Program-made: the position numbers and the translations under genes
Origin: Chitinophaga pinensis
Lineage (GTDB): Bacteria > Bacteroidota > Bacteroidia > Flavobacteriales > Flavobacteriaceae
NCBI GenBank assembly: GCA_943324545.2
Contig: CALPMA020000004.1
Location: 1-38,911 of the forward strand
Reading direction: 5' to 3'
Length of the DNA stretch: 38,911 bases
In this document: piece by piece, positions 19,323 to 29,170 of the stretch
Position numbering within the stretch: position 1 is the stretch's first letter
Layout of the letters: every line of letters starts with the position of its first letter
Notes under the pieces: generated by a model
The model's input: the letters and a program-made list of their open reading frames with translations, nothing else
The model's database searches: none
Told to the model about the DNA's origin: nothing

Positions 19323-20654
19323 TTATTCCTCTTTCCAATTCAGACGGTCTTGTTGGTTGTATTGCCATGGAGCTCCATTATTTTCAATATTACTCATCAT
19401 ATTATTTAAAGACATTGGCGCAGCACTTTGTTCCATAACTAAATACCTACGCATGTCCATTATTATAGATAATGGATTGATATTTACCGGACATTCTTCA
19501 ACGCAAGCATTACAAGAAGTACAAGCCCAAATTTCTTCCGCTGAAATAAAATTATTTAATAAGGTGACATTATCCGGAATGAAAACTCCTTTATTTTTAT
19601 CGATATTATTCCCCACTTCCACTAAACGGTCTCTGGTGTCCATCATGATTTTTCTTGGGGATAATTTTTTACCTGTTTGATTTGCAGGACAAACTGAGGT
19701 GCATCTTCCACATTCGGTGCAGGTATAAGCGTTTAACAATTGAACCCAATTTAAATCTTGAACATCACTTGCGCCAAATTTTGAAGGTACTGCACTTTCG
19801 TCTATTGGAGCTGCAGCAAATGGATCGGCGTTAGGATCCATCATTAATTTTACTTCTTTAGTTACGGATTCCAAATTATCAAATTGGCCAGATGGATTTA
19901 AATTGGCATAATAAGTATTGGGGAAAGCCAATAAAATATGAAGGTGTTTAGAAAAATAGAGGTAATTTAAGAATACTAATATTCCTATAATGTGGAGCCA
20001 CCAAAAAGTTCTTTCTAATAAAAAAACAGAGTGTATAGAAAGTCCATCGAAAATAGGCAAAAGGAATTGTGAAATTGGAAAAGAACCCGCTTTACTATAA
20101 TGATCAAAACCTCCCGCAACATTATTTTGCAAATGTAAATCGGCAGCATTCATTAATAAAAAAAGAGACATTAATACAATTTCAAAATACAAAATGTAAT
20201 TCGCATCGCTTTTAGGCCATCCTTTTAAATCATTATGAATAAATCGATTGAGCTTAATTCCATTTCTTCTAATGAAGAAAATAACCACAGCAACTAAAAC
20301 AAGGAAAGCCAATATTTCAAAGGAACCAATTAAAAAATTGTATGAAGTTCCTAAACCTGAAAAAACCCTATGAGTTCCAAAAAGACCGTCAATTATTATT
20401 TCAAGTAATTCAATATTGATGATGATAAACGCTACATAAACTATTATGTGAAGAAATCCGGCTATTGGTCTTTTAACCATTTTAGATTGACCTATAGCAA
20501 TCATAGCCATATTTTTCAATCTTAACGAAGTATTGTCGGAACGATTTATATCTTGTCCTAATTTTATGTTTCTGATTATTTTTCTAATATTAATAGTAAA
20601 AAATCCAAAACCTAAAATTAAAATAATTGCAAATAACAAATTTACTAATCCCAT
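19323..20654 (-). CDS. Membrane-bound 4Fe-4S oxidoreductase subunit (HdrE/NarI-like TM + ferredoxin domains)
   Basis: N-terminal multi-TM segment. Two 4Fe-4S motifs, CTECGRCTSVCP and CTSCNACVEECP. Confidence 0.9.
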   Translation of the reverse strand: MGLVNLLFAIILILGFGFFTINIRKIIRNIKLGQDINRSDNTSLRLKNMAMIAIGQSKMVKRPIAGFLHIIVYVAFIIINIELLEIIIDGLFGTHRVFSGLGTSYNFLIGSFEILAFLVLVAVVIFFIRRNGIKLNRFIHNDLKGWPKSDANYILYFEIVLMSLFLLMNAADLHLQNNVAGGFDHYSKAGSFPISQFLLPIFDGLSIHSVFLLERTFWWLHIIGILVFLNYLYFSKHLHILLAFPNTYYANLNPSGQFDNLESVTKEVKLMMDPNADPFAAAPIDESAVPSKFGASDVQDLNWVQLLNAYTCTECGRCTSVCPANQTGKKLSPRKIMMDTRDRLVEVGNNIDKNKGVFIPDNVTLLNNFISAEEIWACTSCNACVEECPVNINPLSIIMDMRRYLVMEQSAAPMSLNNMMSNIENNGAPWQYNQQDRLNWKEE

Positions 20655-20660
20655 AAAGAT

Positions 20661-21620
20661 TTAGTTTTTAGTGTTTTTAATCGAATCGATTGGAGTTTTA
20701 TAAGGTTTGTTTTTCTTGCCAAATAATGAAACATTGATGTATCTAGCTGGGTTTAACCTTAAATCTTGTAATAACAATTCCAATTCCTTAGATGTTTTTT
20801 CTAAATTATTGTATAGCGCATCGTCTTTAACGATTTTCCCTAAAGTACCTTTTCCTGATTGAACGTCATTCATAATTTTATCAACATTGGAAAGCGTTTT
20901 TTCAAGATCATTAACCACTTTTGTGAGATTGGCTTTTGATAAAGAATCAGAAATTTTAGAAAAATCGGTTGAAACTTTGTTTAAGTTGATAAACGTTTTA
21001 TCGATATTACCTTTATTATTTGATAAAATTGAATTGGCATTGTTAACAACAGAATTAAATCCTTCGATAGTTTTACTTAAATTAGAAATGCTATTTTTTA
21101 AATTCTCTTTCGATTTTGCATCTAAAACTTCATTTAAATTAGTCAATAGCAAATCAGCATTTACCACCATCTTCTCTATTTTTTGTTGTAATGGACCCAA
21201 TTTATCACTTACTAAATCAGTTAAACCTTTTTTGATAGAGCTAGTTAAAGTATCTCCGCTAAGAGCTATATTTTTATCATTAAAATTCGGGATAATTTGA
21301 AGTTGCCGTCCAGCTATTAATCCTGGTTCGTATATAGCTACTACACTAGATTTTGAAAAAGGAAAATCATTTTTAATTTGAAGTTGGACTAAAATCTCTC
21401 CATTAGGTTGGATTTTTATACTTGCTACTTGACCTACAACAAGTCCGTTTATAGTGATTGGAGCCGTTGTTGCTAATCCTTCAACATTATCATATTTTAC
21501 AAAAAAAGTTTTGTAATTATTAAGAATGTCTTTGCCTTTTAAATAACTATAACCCCAAATAAACAATGAAATGGATGCAATAACTAATATTCCGGCTTTA
21601 ATTTCTTTAGTGATTTTCAA
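20661..21620 (-). CDS. MlaD/MCE-family protein
   Basis: Single N-terminal TM anchor followed by an MCE domain (YDNVEGLATTAPITINGLVVGQVASIKIQPNGEILVQLQI) and a long helical tail. Confidence 0.9.
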   Translation of the reverse strand: MKITKEIKAGILVIASISLFIWGYSYLKGKDILNNYKTFFVKYDNVEGLATTAPITINGLVVGQVASIKIQPNGEILVQLQIKNDFPFSKSSVVAIYEPGLIAGRQLQIIPNFNDKNIALSGDTLTSSIKKGLTDLVSDKLGPLQQKIEKMVVNADLLLTNLNEVLDAKSKENLKNSISNLSKTIEGFNSVVNNANSILSNNKGNIDKTFINLNKVSTDFSKISDSLSKANLTKVVNDLEKTLSNVDKIMNDVQSGKGTLGKIVKDDALYNNLEKTSKELELLLQDLRLNPARYINVSLFGKKNKPYKTPIDSIKNTKN

Positions 21621-21667
21621 TTTTAGATATTTTTACAAATTTAAAATAAAACTTTGGTAAAACAGAA

Positions 21668-22807
21668 TTATTTAACCGCATCTTTTAAGGGAATTGACTT
21701 TCCGTTTTGAAGAGCAATAATAAAGGCTGAATTATATCCTTTTGATTTTGCTTCAGTCAAGAATTTCTTAGCTTCTTCATAATCAGATGTTGATCCATAG
21801 AAATATTTGTTAATAGTACCTTTTTCTTCAATTTCAATATTTTTTAGACCTTTGAAATTACTTGGATCCAAATCCATTTTTTTACTACTCGCTGCGATTT
21901 GAACTTTAAAAACTAATTCTGAAACATTAACGGCATCATTTTTAATCTCTTTTTTTAAAGGAGAGATTGTTTCAGTAGATTGTTTTTCGATTACTTTTTT
22001 TGATGGACGATTGTCTTCAGAATAACCATCGCCATTACCAAAATACTCTTTTTTATAACTAATTATTGCTTGAGCAATTGCATTTGCAATAGCATTTTGC
22101 CCCTCTTCAGAATCTAAAATAGCGCCTTCTACAGGATTTGAAACAAACCCAGTTTCAATTAAAACTCTAGGCATATAGGCTTTATGAAGAACCATATAAG
22201 GAGCTTGCTTCACGCCCCCTCCTCTAATTTTTTTTCCAATTGCAGAAAATTCATCTTCTACTTTGGCTGCTAATGCAATACTATTATTAAGAAAATCTTC
22301 TTGCATCAATGTTAATCCTATTAATGTTTCAGGTGAACTAGGATCATACCCATTGTATTTTTGTTTATAATCTTTTTCTAAAGTAACTACCTCATTCTCA
22401 TTTTTTGCAACAGCTAAACTAGAAGCATTTTTAGTCATACCCATTACATAGGTTTCTGTTCCGTCTGCTACAGTATTTTTATTTGCATTACAATGAATAG
22501 AAACGAATATATTTGAATCGACTTTATTGGCAATATTTGCTCTCTCAACAAGACCAATAAATATATCCGTTTTTCGGGTATAATTAACTTCAAAATTGGG
22601 TTGTTCCTCCAAGATATTACCTACTTTTAAAACAATTGCTAAAGCAATATTCTTTTCAATATGACCATTATATACCGCTCCAAAATCGTGATCACCATGA
22701 CCAGCATCTAATGTGACTTTAAATTTTCTATTTTGAGAATTACCATTAATTGTGAAGGCAAGTAAACCTATAATTGATAGTACTTTAATTTTATTATTTA
22801 TACTCAT
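21668..22807 (-). CDS. N-acetylmuramoyl-L-alanine amidase (Amidase_3) with C-terminal SPOR-like domain
   Basis: VTLDAGHGDHDFGAVYNGHIEKNIAL, VSIHCNAN, VLIETGFVSNPVEG. C-terminus VFKVQIAASSKKMDLDPSNFKGL... resembles SPOR. Confidence 0.92.
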   Translation of the reverse strand: MSINNKIKVLSIIGLLAFTINGNSQNRKFKVTLDAGHGDHDFGAVYNGHIEKNIALAIVLKVGNILEEQPNFEVNYTRKTDIFIGLVERANIANKVDSNIFVSIHCNANKNTVADGTETYVMGMTKNASSLAVAKNENEVVTLEKDYKQKYNGYDPSSPETLIGLTLMQEDFLNNSIALAAKVEDEFSAIGKKIRGGGVKQAPYMVLHKAYMPRVLIETGFVSNPVEGAILDSEEGQNAIANAIAQAIISYKKEYFGNGDGYSEDNRPSKKVIEKQSTETISPLKKEIKNDAVNVSELVFKVQIAASSKKMDLDPSNFKGLKNIEIEEKGTINKYFYGSTSDYEEAKKFLTEAKSKGYNSAFIIALQNGKSIPLKDAVK

Positions 22808-22862
22808 AGATTAATTAAGTTAATTTTATTATATCCTTAAGGTTATAAATCTAATATTTGAT

Positions 22863-22870
22863 TATTTTTG
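22863..22870 (+). promoter_or_regulatory. Candidate -7 element TATTTTTG for the lptD-ridA transcript
   Basis: Exact TAnnTTTG match 20 nt before the proposed TTG start of lptD. Confidence 0.4.
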
Positions 22871-22890
22871 ACCAAAATTTATGTGTAGTT

Positions 22891-25599
22891 TTGAAAATTC
22901 AAAAACTAAACCTTGATTTTACAAAAATAGCATTTAAACCTTTGTATACAAACTTATTTAATATCGTTTTATTAGCATTTTTCCTAACAATAGGATCAAA
23001 CAAAATATACTCTCAGGATTTACCTAAAAAACCTGTTGAAATTAGAGCTAAAGAAAACATTAAAATAAAAAATAATATTAATAAAGAGGTCAATATAATT
23101 ACAGATTCAATTAAAAAAGACAGTATTAAACCAAAGAAAGAACTGTTAGAATCCAAAATAAAAAGAACCGCTGTTGGTTATGAAAAAATTAACCAGAAGA
23201 AAAAACAAATGACTTTATTTGATAAAGCTGAATTGTATTATCAAGATATTGAGTTGAAATCTGGAATTATTGTATTGGATTATGAAAAAAATGAAATATA
23301 TGCAGGTCGTATTAAAGACTCAACAGGAAATTACACCCAGCTTCCTGTTTTTAAACAAGGTGCAAATGTAATTGAACCCGATTCTATACGTTTTAATTAT
23401 AAGACTAAGAAAGCGTTAGTTTGGAATTCAAGAACAGAGCAAAATGAATTTAAAATTAAAGCTGAAATCACAAAAAGAGAGAACGATTCTGTATATTTTA
23501 TGAAGCGCGCTCGATTTACTACCTCGGCCGATATTGAGAATCCTGAATTTTATTTTCAAACTAGCAAAGTAAAATTTGTACCAGGAAAAAAAGTAGTAAT
23601 CGGTTTAACTCATATGGTTATTGCGAATGTACCTACTCCACTAATAATGCCTTTTGCTTTTTTTCCAATGACCGAAACAAGCCAATCAGGAATAATAATG
23701 CCAACTTTTAATGACACACAAAGAGGATATGCTTTACAAAATGGAGGGTATTATTTTGCCTTAAGCGATAATTATGATTTAGCTATATTAGGTGATTATT
23801 ACGCTAATGGAAGTTATGCTTTACGAGCGGAAACTAGTTATTCCAAACGTTATATATTTAATGGCAACATAAATATTCGTTTTGAAAATTTGATTACTAG
23901 TGAAAGGGGATACCCAGATTATTCAAAAAGTAATATTTATAATATACAGTGGTCTCATAACAAAGATCAAAAATCAAATCCAAATTCCAGATTTTCAGCT
24001 TCAGTAAATATGGGAAGTAGTACTTATTTCCAACAATCAATTAATCAAGTTAATAATAATTCAAGGCTAAACAATACATTAAGTTCTTCTATTTCCTATT
24101 CTAAAACTTTTAATACTGTTCCTCAAGTAAATTTATCTTTAACCGCAACCCACTCACAGAACACTCAAACGCAAACAATTAATATGACATTACCTTCACT
24201 ACAAGTTAATGTAGATCGTATTTTTCCATTTGCACCAAAGGAAGGTGAGAAAAGAGGAATCTTTAAAAATATTAACTTTCAATACACCTTACGAGGGGAC
24301 AATAGAATAGAAACAAAAGATTCATTATTTTTCAAGCCTCAAATGTTTAGAGACGCCAATTCTGGTATTCAACATTCTATTCCGCTAAGTACTAATTTTA
24401 AAATTTTTAAACATTTTAGCGCGTCTGCTTCGTTAAATTACAACGAAGTATGGTATTTAAAAACCATAAATAGAAGTTTTGATAATCAACAAAATAAAGC
24501 AGTAGAAACTAATGTTAATGGATTTGATGCTTATAGAACCTACAATTTTAGTTCAAGTATTGGAACGACCGTTTATGGTACCTTTAATTTTGGTTCAAAA
24601 AAACGAATTCAATCTATTCGACATGTCATGAGACCCTCTTTAGCGTTTAGTTACACTCCAAGTTTTGATGAATATTATGATACTTATGCTTCTGATGGAA
24701 GTGGAACTATAATTAAAGAGTATACTCGTTTTGAAAAAGGAATATATGGAGCACCCGGAATTAGTAAATCTAAAATTGTAAGCTTTGATTTAAGTAACAC
24801 TTTTGAAGCAAAAGTTAGAGATCGAGATTCAACAAAAACAGAACCTAAGAAAATAATGTTATTAAATAATTTGAATTTTCACACCGATTATAATGCAACT
24901 TCTGATTCATTAAGATGGTCTCCATTAAGAATTAGCGGTGGTACAACATTATTTAAAAATAAAATGAATGTTAACTTTGCTACAACTTTAGATCCATATG
25001 CAATTGATAATTCTGGTAGAAGAATTAACACATTTAATTTGAATAATGGAGGTAGTTTATTTAGAATGACAAGTTCAAACATGACTATTAATTATTCGTT
25101 ATCAAGTACTGAAGGGGATGAAAATAAAAACAAACAAGGAGAACGAAATGGTGGGAGAGCAGATGATTTATATGGAACTAACACCGATTTCAGTGACAGG
25201 CGAGACAGTCAGTTCAATCAAAAAGAAAAAAGGGAAGATAAAGTTAGTGAATTTTTTAAATCAAAAATTCCTTGGGATTTAACCATGGCTTATTCCCTAA
25301 CTTATAGTAATAACAATAGAGAAAATAAAATTATTGGTAATACAATAAGTTTTTCATCCAATATAGAATTGACCCCAAAATGGAGAATTGGCGGTTCTTC
25401 TGGATACGATTTTGTTCAAAAAGGAGTAACTTATACTCAGCTTCGTTTTGAAAGAGATTTATTGAGTTGGAGAATCGATTTTAATTGGTTGCCCTTTGGA
25501 GATAACTCCTTTTGGGGATTCTTTATTGGAATAAAATCAAGTGTGCTTAGCGACATTAAATGGGAAAAAAGAACAGTTCCCGATAGACAATTAAGATAA
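22891..25599 (+). CDS. lptD: LptD-family LPS assembly outer-membrane protein
   Basis: OstA/LptD-like N-terminal segment (LYYQDIELKSGIIVLDYEKNEIYAG...) and a large beta-barrel with LVIPLIMPFAFFPMTETSQSGIIMPTFND-like barrel plug region. The ORF track starts at TTG 22858; TTG 22891 (KIQKLNLDFTKIAFKPLYTNLFNIVLLAFF) is preferred. Confidence 0.87.
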   Translation: MKIQKLNLDFTKIAFKPLYTNLFNIVLLAFFLTIGSNKIYSQDLPKKPVEIRAKENIKIKNNINKEVNIITDSIKKDSIKPKKELLESKIKRTAVGYEKINQKKKQMTLFDKAELYYQDIELKSGIIVLDYEKNEIYAGRIKDSTGNYTQLPVFKQGANVIEPDSIRFNYKTKKALVWNSRTEQNEFKIKAEITKRENDSVYFMKRARFTTSADIENPEFYFQTSKVKFVPGKKVVIGLTHMVIANVPTPLIMPFAFFPMTETSQSGIIMPTFNDTQRGYALQNGGYYFALSDNYDLAILGDYYANGSYALRAETSYSKRYIFNGNINIRFENLITSERGYPDYSKSNIYNIQWSHNKDQKSNPNSRFSASVNMGSSTYFQQSINQVNNNSRLNNTLSSSISYSKTFNTVPQVNLSLTATHSQNTQTQTINMTLPSLQVNVDRIFPFAPKEGEKRGIFKNINFQYTLRGDNRIETKDSLFFKPQMFRDANSGIQHSIPLSTNFKIFKHFSASASLNYNEVWYLKTINRSFDNQQNKAVETNVNGFDAYRTYNFSSSIGTTVYGTFNFGSKKRIQSIRHVMRPSLAFSYTPSFDEYYDTYASDGSGTIIKEYTRFEKGIYGAPGISKSKIVSFDLSNTFEAKVRDRDSTKTEPKKIMLLNNLNFHTDYNATSDSLRWSPLRISGGTTLFKNKMNVNFATTLDPYAIDNSGRRINTFNLNNGGSLFRMTSSNMTINYSLSSTEGDENKNKQGERNGGRADDLYGTNTDFSDRRDSQFNQKEKREDKVSEFFKSKIPWDLTMAYSLTYSNNNRENKIIGNTISFSSNIELTPKWRIGGSSGYDFVQKGVTYTQLRFERDLLSWRIDFNWLPFGDNSFWGFFIGIKSSVLSDIKWEKRTVPDRQLR

Positions 25600-25600
25600 T

Positions 25601-25981
25601 ATGAAAAAGATAATTTTTACAGATAAAGCTCCCGCTCCTATTGGACCATATAATCAGGCAGTATTAGTTGGAAGTACTTTGTATACTTCGGGTCAAATTG
25701 CGTTAGATCCATCTACTATGAAATTAGTTATGGATACTATTGAACTAGAAACAACCCAAGTGATGAATAACATGAAAGCAGTTTTAGAAGCTGCAGAAAT
25801 GGATTTTTCCAATGTAATAAAAAGCACCATTTTCATTACTGATATGAATGATTTCGCTAGAATTAATGAAGTTTATTCAAGGTATTTTGAAGAAGCATTT
25901 GCTCCCGCAAGAGAAACAGTACAAGTAGCAAAATTACCTAGAAATGTGAACATTGAAATTTCAATGATAGCTATAAAATAA
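25601..25981 (+). CDS. ridA: RidA family (YjgF/YER057c/UK114) protein
   Basis: KAPAPIGPYNQAVLVGSTLYTSGQIALDP, VNIEISMIAIK. Confidence 0.95.
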   Translation: MKKIIFTDKAPAPIGPYNQAVLVGSTLYTSGQIALDPSTMKLVMDTIELETTQVMNNMKAVLEAAEMDFSNVIKSTIFITDMNDFARINEVYSRYFEEAFAPARETVQVAKLPRNVNIEISMIAIK

Positions 25982-25998
25982 TTGGTATAACACAAAAT

Positions 25999-26036
25999 AA
26001 AAAATCGAATTTGAAAGAACTCAAATTCGATTTTTT
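25999..26036. terminator. Bidirectional rho-independent terminator
   Basis: Perfect 16-bp stem AAAAAATCGAATTTGA-AAGAAC-TCAAATTCGATTTTTT between convergent ridA and the kinase gene. Confidence 0.9.
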
Positions 26037-26052
26037 TGTTTTACAAATAATT

Positions 26053-26901
26053 TTAGTTTAAAACATGGAACTCAATTAAACCGTCAATTGGTCTTCTAAG
26101 GACATTTCCAATTTTTAATCCGTTGCTTTCTAATACTTCTTTTAACTCCTCTTTCAAATAAAAAGCAATTGAACCAATGAAATGAATGGGAACATCTTTA
26201 CAATTTTCATATTGAGTAATATAATTATCAACGAAAACTTGCATGTCTTTTCTAACTAATTTCTGACAATAATCTTCGTCTTTATGAAGAATTAAGAATT
26301 TAGCAAAAGTTGCCATATAAGCATTCGGATTGGGCTCTTTATATAGTTGGTGCTTAATTACGTCTGGATCTAAATCGTAAGTTTTAGCAAATTCATCAGC
26401 TAATTTTTTTGGCATTTTACTAAAATAATAATCGCGTATTAATTGTCTTCCGAATTGATTACCACTACAATCATCCATAGCAATATATCCTAATGATTGT
26501 ACTTTTTGATGTAAGATTTTTCCATCAAAATAACTACAATTCGAACCTGTTCCTAAGATACAAACAATTGCTTTTTCGTTTTTAGGAGTGGTTGCATAAA
26601 CCGCCGCATACGTATCTTCATGAACGAGTACGGTTGCATTTGGAAAGTATTCTTTAAATACTTCGGTTAAAAAATTCTTCATTCTATCTGTTCCGCAACC
26701 AGCTCCATAAAAGAACAAATGAGTTACATTTTCCTTATTAAAGGAAATATCAAAACGATCGTTAACTCGAGAAATAATTTCCTCTTTATTAAGAACTTCA
26801 GGATTTAATCCTAATGTTTGTGTGGTAAACAATATTTTTCCGGTTTCGTCTATTGAAATCCAATCGGCTTTTGTTGAGCCACTGTCAACTAATAATTTCA
26901 T
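26053..26901 (-). CDS. N-acetylglucosamine kinase-like protein (BadF/BadG/BcrA/BcrD ATPase family)
   Basis: LLVDSGSTKADWISID phosphate loop, FFYGAGCGTDR, VCILGTGSNCSYFDGK, AMDDCSGNQFGRQLIRDYY. Confidence 0.85.
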   Translation of the reverse strand: MKLLVDSGSTKADWISIDETGKILFTTQTLGLNPEVLNKEEIISRVNDRFDISFNKENVTHLFFYGAGCGTDRMKNFLTEVFKEYFPNATVLVHEDTYAAVYATTPKNEKAIVCILGTGSNCSYFDGKILHQKVQSLGYIAMDDCSGNQFGRQLIRDYYFSKMPKKLADEFAKTYDLDPDVIKHQLYKEPNPNAYMATFAKFLILHKDEDYCQKLVRKDMQVFVDNYITQYENCKDVPIHFIGSIAFYLKEELKEVLESNGLKIGNVLRRPIDGLIEFHVLN

Positions 26902-26937
26902 ATAAATTGGTTTAGACCATTATTTTACTAGATACAA

Positions 26938-26960
26938 AAATCCCCAAATAAATGGGGATT
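26938..26960 (-). terminator. Rho-independent terminator after gapA (minus strand)
   Basis: Minus strand reads AATCCCCA-TTTATT-TGGGGATT followed by TTTG. Confidence 0.7.
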
Positions 26961-26973
26961 AAGGTAAGTTTAA

Positions 26974-27981
<1,008 letters not shown>

Positions 27982-28032
27982 TTAAAACTTTTGACAATTT
28001 ATTAATTGCCGATTTATATTAATTTAATTTTT

Positions 28033-29019
28033 TTACGTTGACATGATGTCTGATACTCTTAATAATTCTTTATCTATTTCGGTATGACCTTTAATGGCTT
28101 GTTCTAATGGAGTCAAGGTAATTTTGTCTCCTAATAATCCAACCATGAAATTTGATTTTCCTTCTATTAATGATTCTACTGCTTTTACTCCTAACCTACT
28201 TGCAAGTACTCGATCGAAACAAGAAGGAGAACCTCCTCTTTGCATATGTCCCAATACAGAAACACGTACATCATATTCTGGCATATTGGCTTCTACATAA
28301 TCTTTTAGTTCAAATACACTTTTACCAATTTTATCTCCTTCAGCAATTACAACAATACTTGATGATTTACCTGAAGATTTACTTTTTTGCAAAGAGTCTA
28401 ATAATCGATCTAATCCTAAATTTTCTTCAGGAATCAATATCTCTTCAGCACCGGCTCCAATACCAGCATTTAAAGCAATATGCCCCGCGTCACGACCCAT
28501 TACTTCAACAAAAAATAACCGGTTGTGAGAACTTGCTGTATCTCTAATCTTATCAATTACTTCGATAACTGTATTTAAAGCTGTATCATAACCTAATGTA
28601 TGACTAGTTCCATAAATATCATTATCTATAGTTCCTGGAATACCCATTACAGGAAAGTTATATTCTCTGTTAAATACTTCAGCACCAGTAAAACTTCCAT
28701 CTCCACCTATAATGACAAGAGAATCAATTCCCGCTTTTATTAGATTGATATAGGCTTTATTTCTTCCTTCAGAAGTCATAAAATCTTTTGAACGAGCAGA
28801 TTTTAAAATGGTTCCTCCTTTATTAATTATATTATTAACGCTTCTAGGACCAAGCTCTTTGAAATCTCCTTCAATCATTCCTTGATATCCTCGGTAAATT
28901 CCAATACAATCAATGTTGTGATAGGCACAAGTTCTAACAACAGATCGAATAGCAGCATTCATTCCAGGAGAATCTCCTCCGGAAGTTAAAACGCCTATTT
29001 TTTTTATTGTATTACTCAT
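28033..29019 (-). CDS. pfkA: ATP-dependent 6-phosphofructokinase
   Basis: IGVLTSGGDSPGMNAAIRSVVR, IGGDGSFTGA, GIPGTIDNDIYGT, EVMGRDAGHIAL. Confidence 0.96.
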   Translation of the reverse strand: MSNTIKKIGVLTSGGDSPGMNAAIRSVVRTCAYHNIDCIGIYRGYQGMIEGDFKELGPRSVNNIINKGGTILKSARSKDFMTSEGRNKAYINLIKAGIDSLVIIGGDGSFTGAEVFNREYNFPVMGIPGTIDNDIYGTSHTLGYDTALNTVIEVIDKIRDTASSHNRLFFVEVMGRDAGHIALNAGIGAGAEEILIPEENLGLDRLLDSLQKSKSSGKSSSIVVIAEGDKIGKSVFELKDYVEANMPEYDVRVSVLGHMQRGGSPSCFDRVLASRLGVKAVESLIEGKSNFMVGLLGDKITLTPLEQAIKGHTEIDKELLRVSDIMST

Positions 29020-29105
29020 TTTTTGTGTTTTAAAATGTAAACTTAATATAAATTGGAGTTAAAATAAGTCGATTAAATGTTAAATTGATAATTTACTGAA
29101 ATTCA

Positions 29106-29137
29106 AACGTTTTCGTTGATAAGTTTTTATAAACGTT
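29106..29137. promoter_or_regulatory. Inverted repeat AACGTTT-(18 nt)-AAACGTT upstream of pfkA
   Basis: AACGTTT at 29106-29112 and AAACGTT at 29131-29137, about 90-120 nt upstream of the pfkA start, in the only sizeable gap of the region. Confidence 0.35.
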
Positions 29138-29170
29138 CTTAATTACTATTTTTTTTGATTGAAAACCGTA

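Noticed and set aside
19107-19680. Plus-strand ORFs 19107-19313 and 19297-19680 opposite the HAD and FeS genes
   Set aside because: Antisense to conserved Fe-S and HAD motifs. Cys/Phe/Leu-rich translations are typical of shadow frames.
20887-21300. Plus-strand 137-aa ORF opposite MlaD
   Set aside because: Antisense of the MlaD helical tail. Hydrophobic Leu/Phe pattern is explained by reverse-complement codon bias.
28094-28547. Overlapping plus-strand ORFs opposite pfkA
   Set aside because: Two overlapping frames antisense to a strongly conserved enzyme. Low-complexity LLLLLL-type translation.
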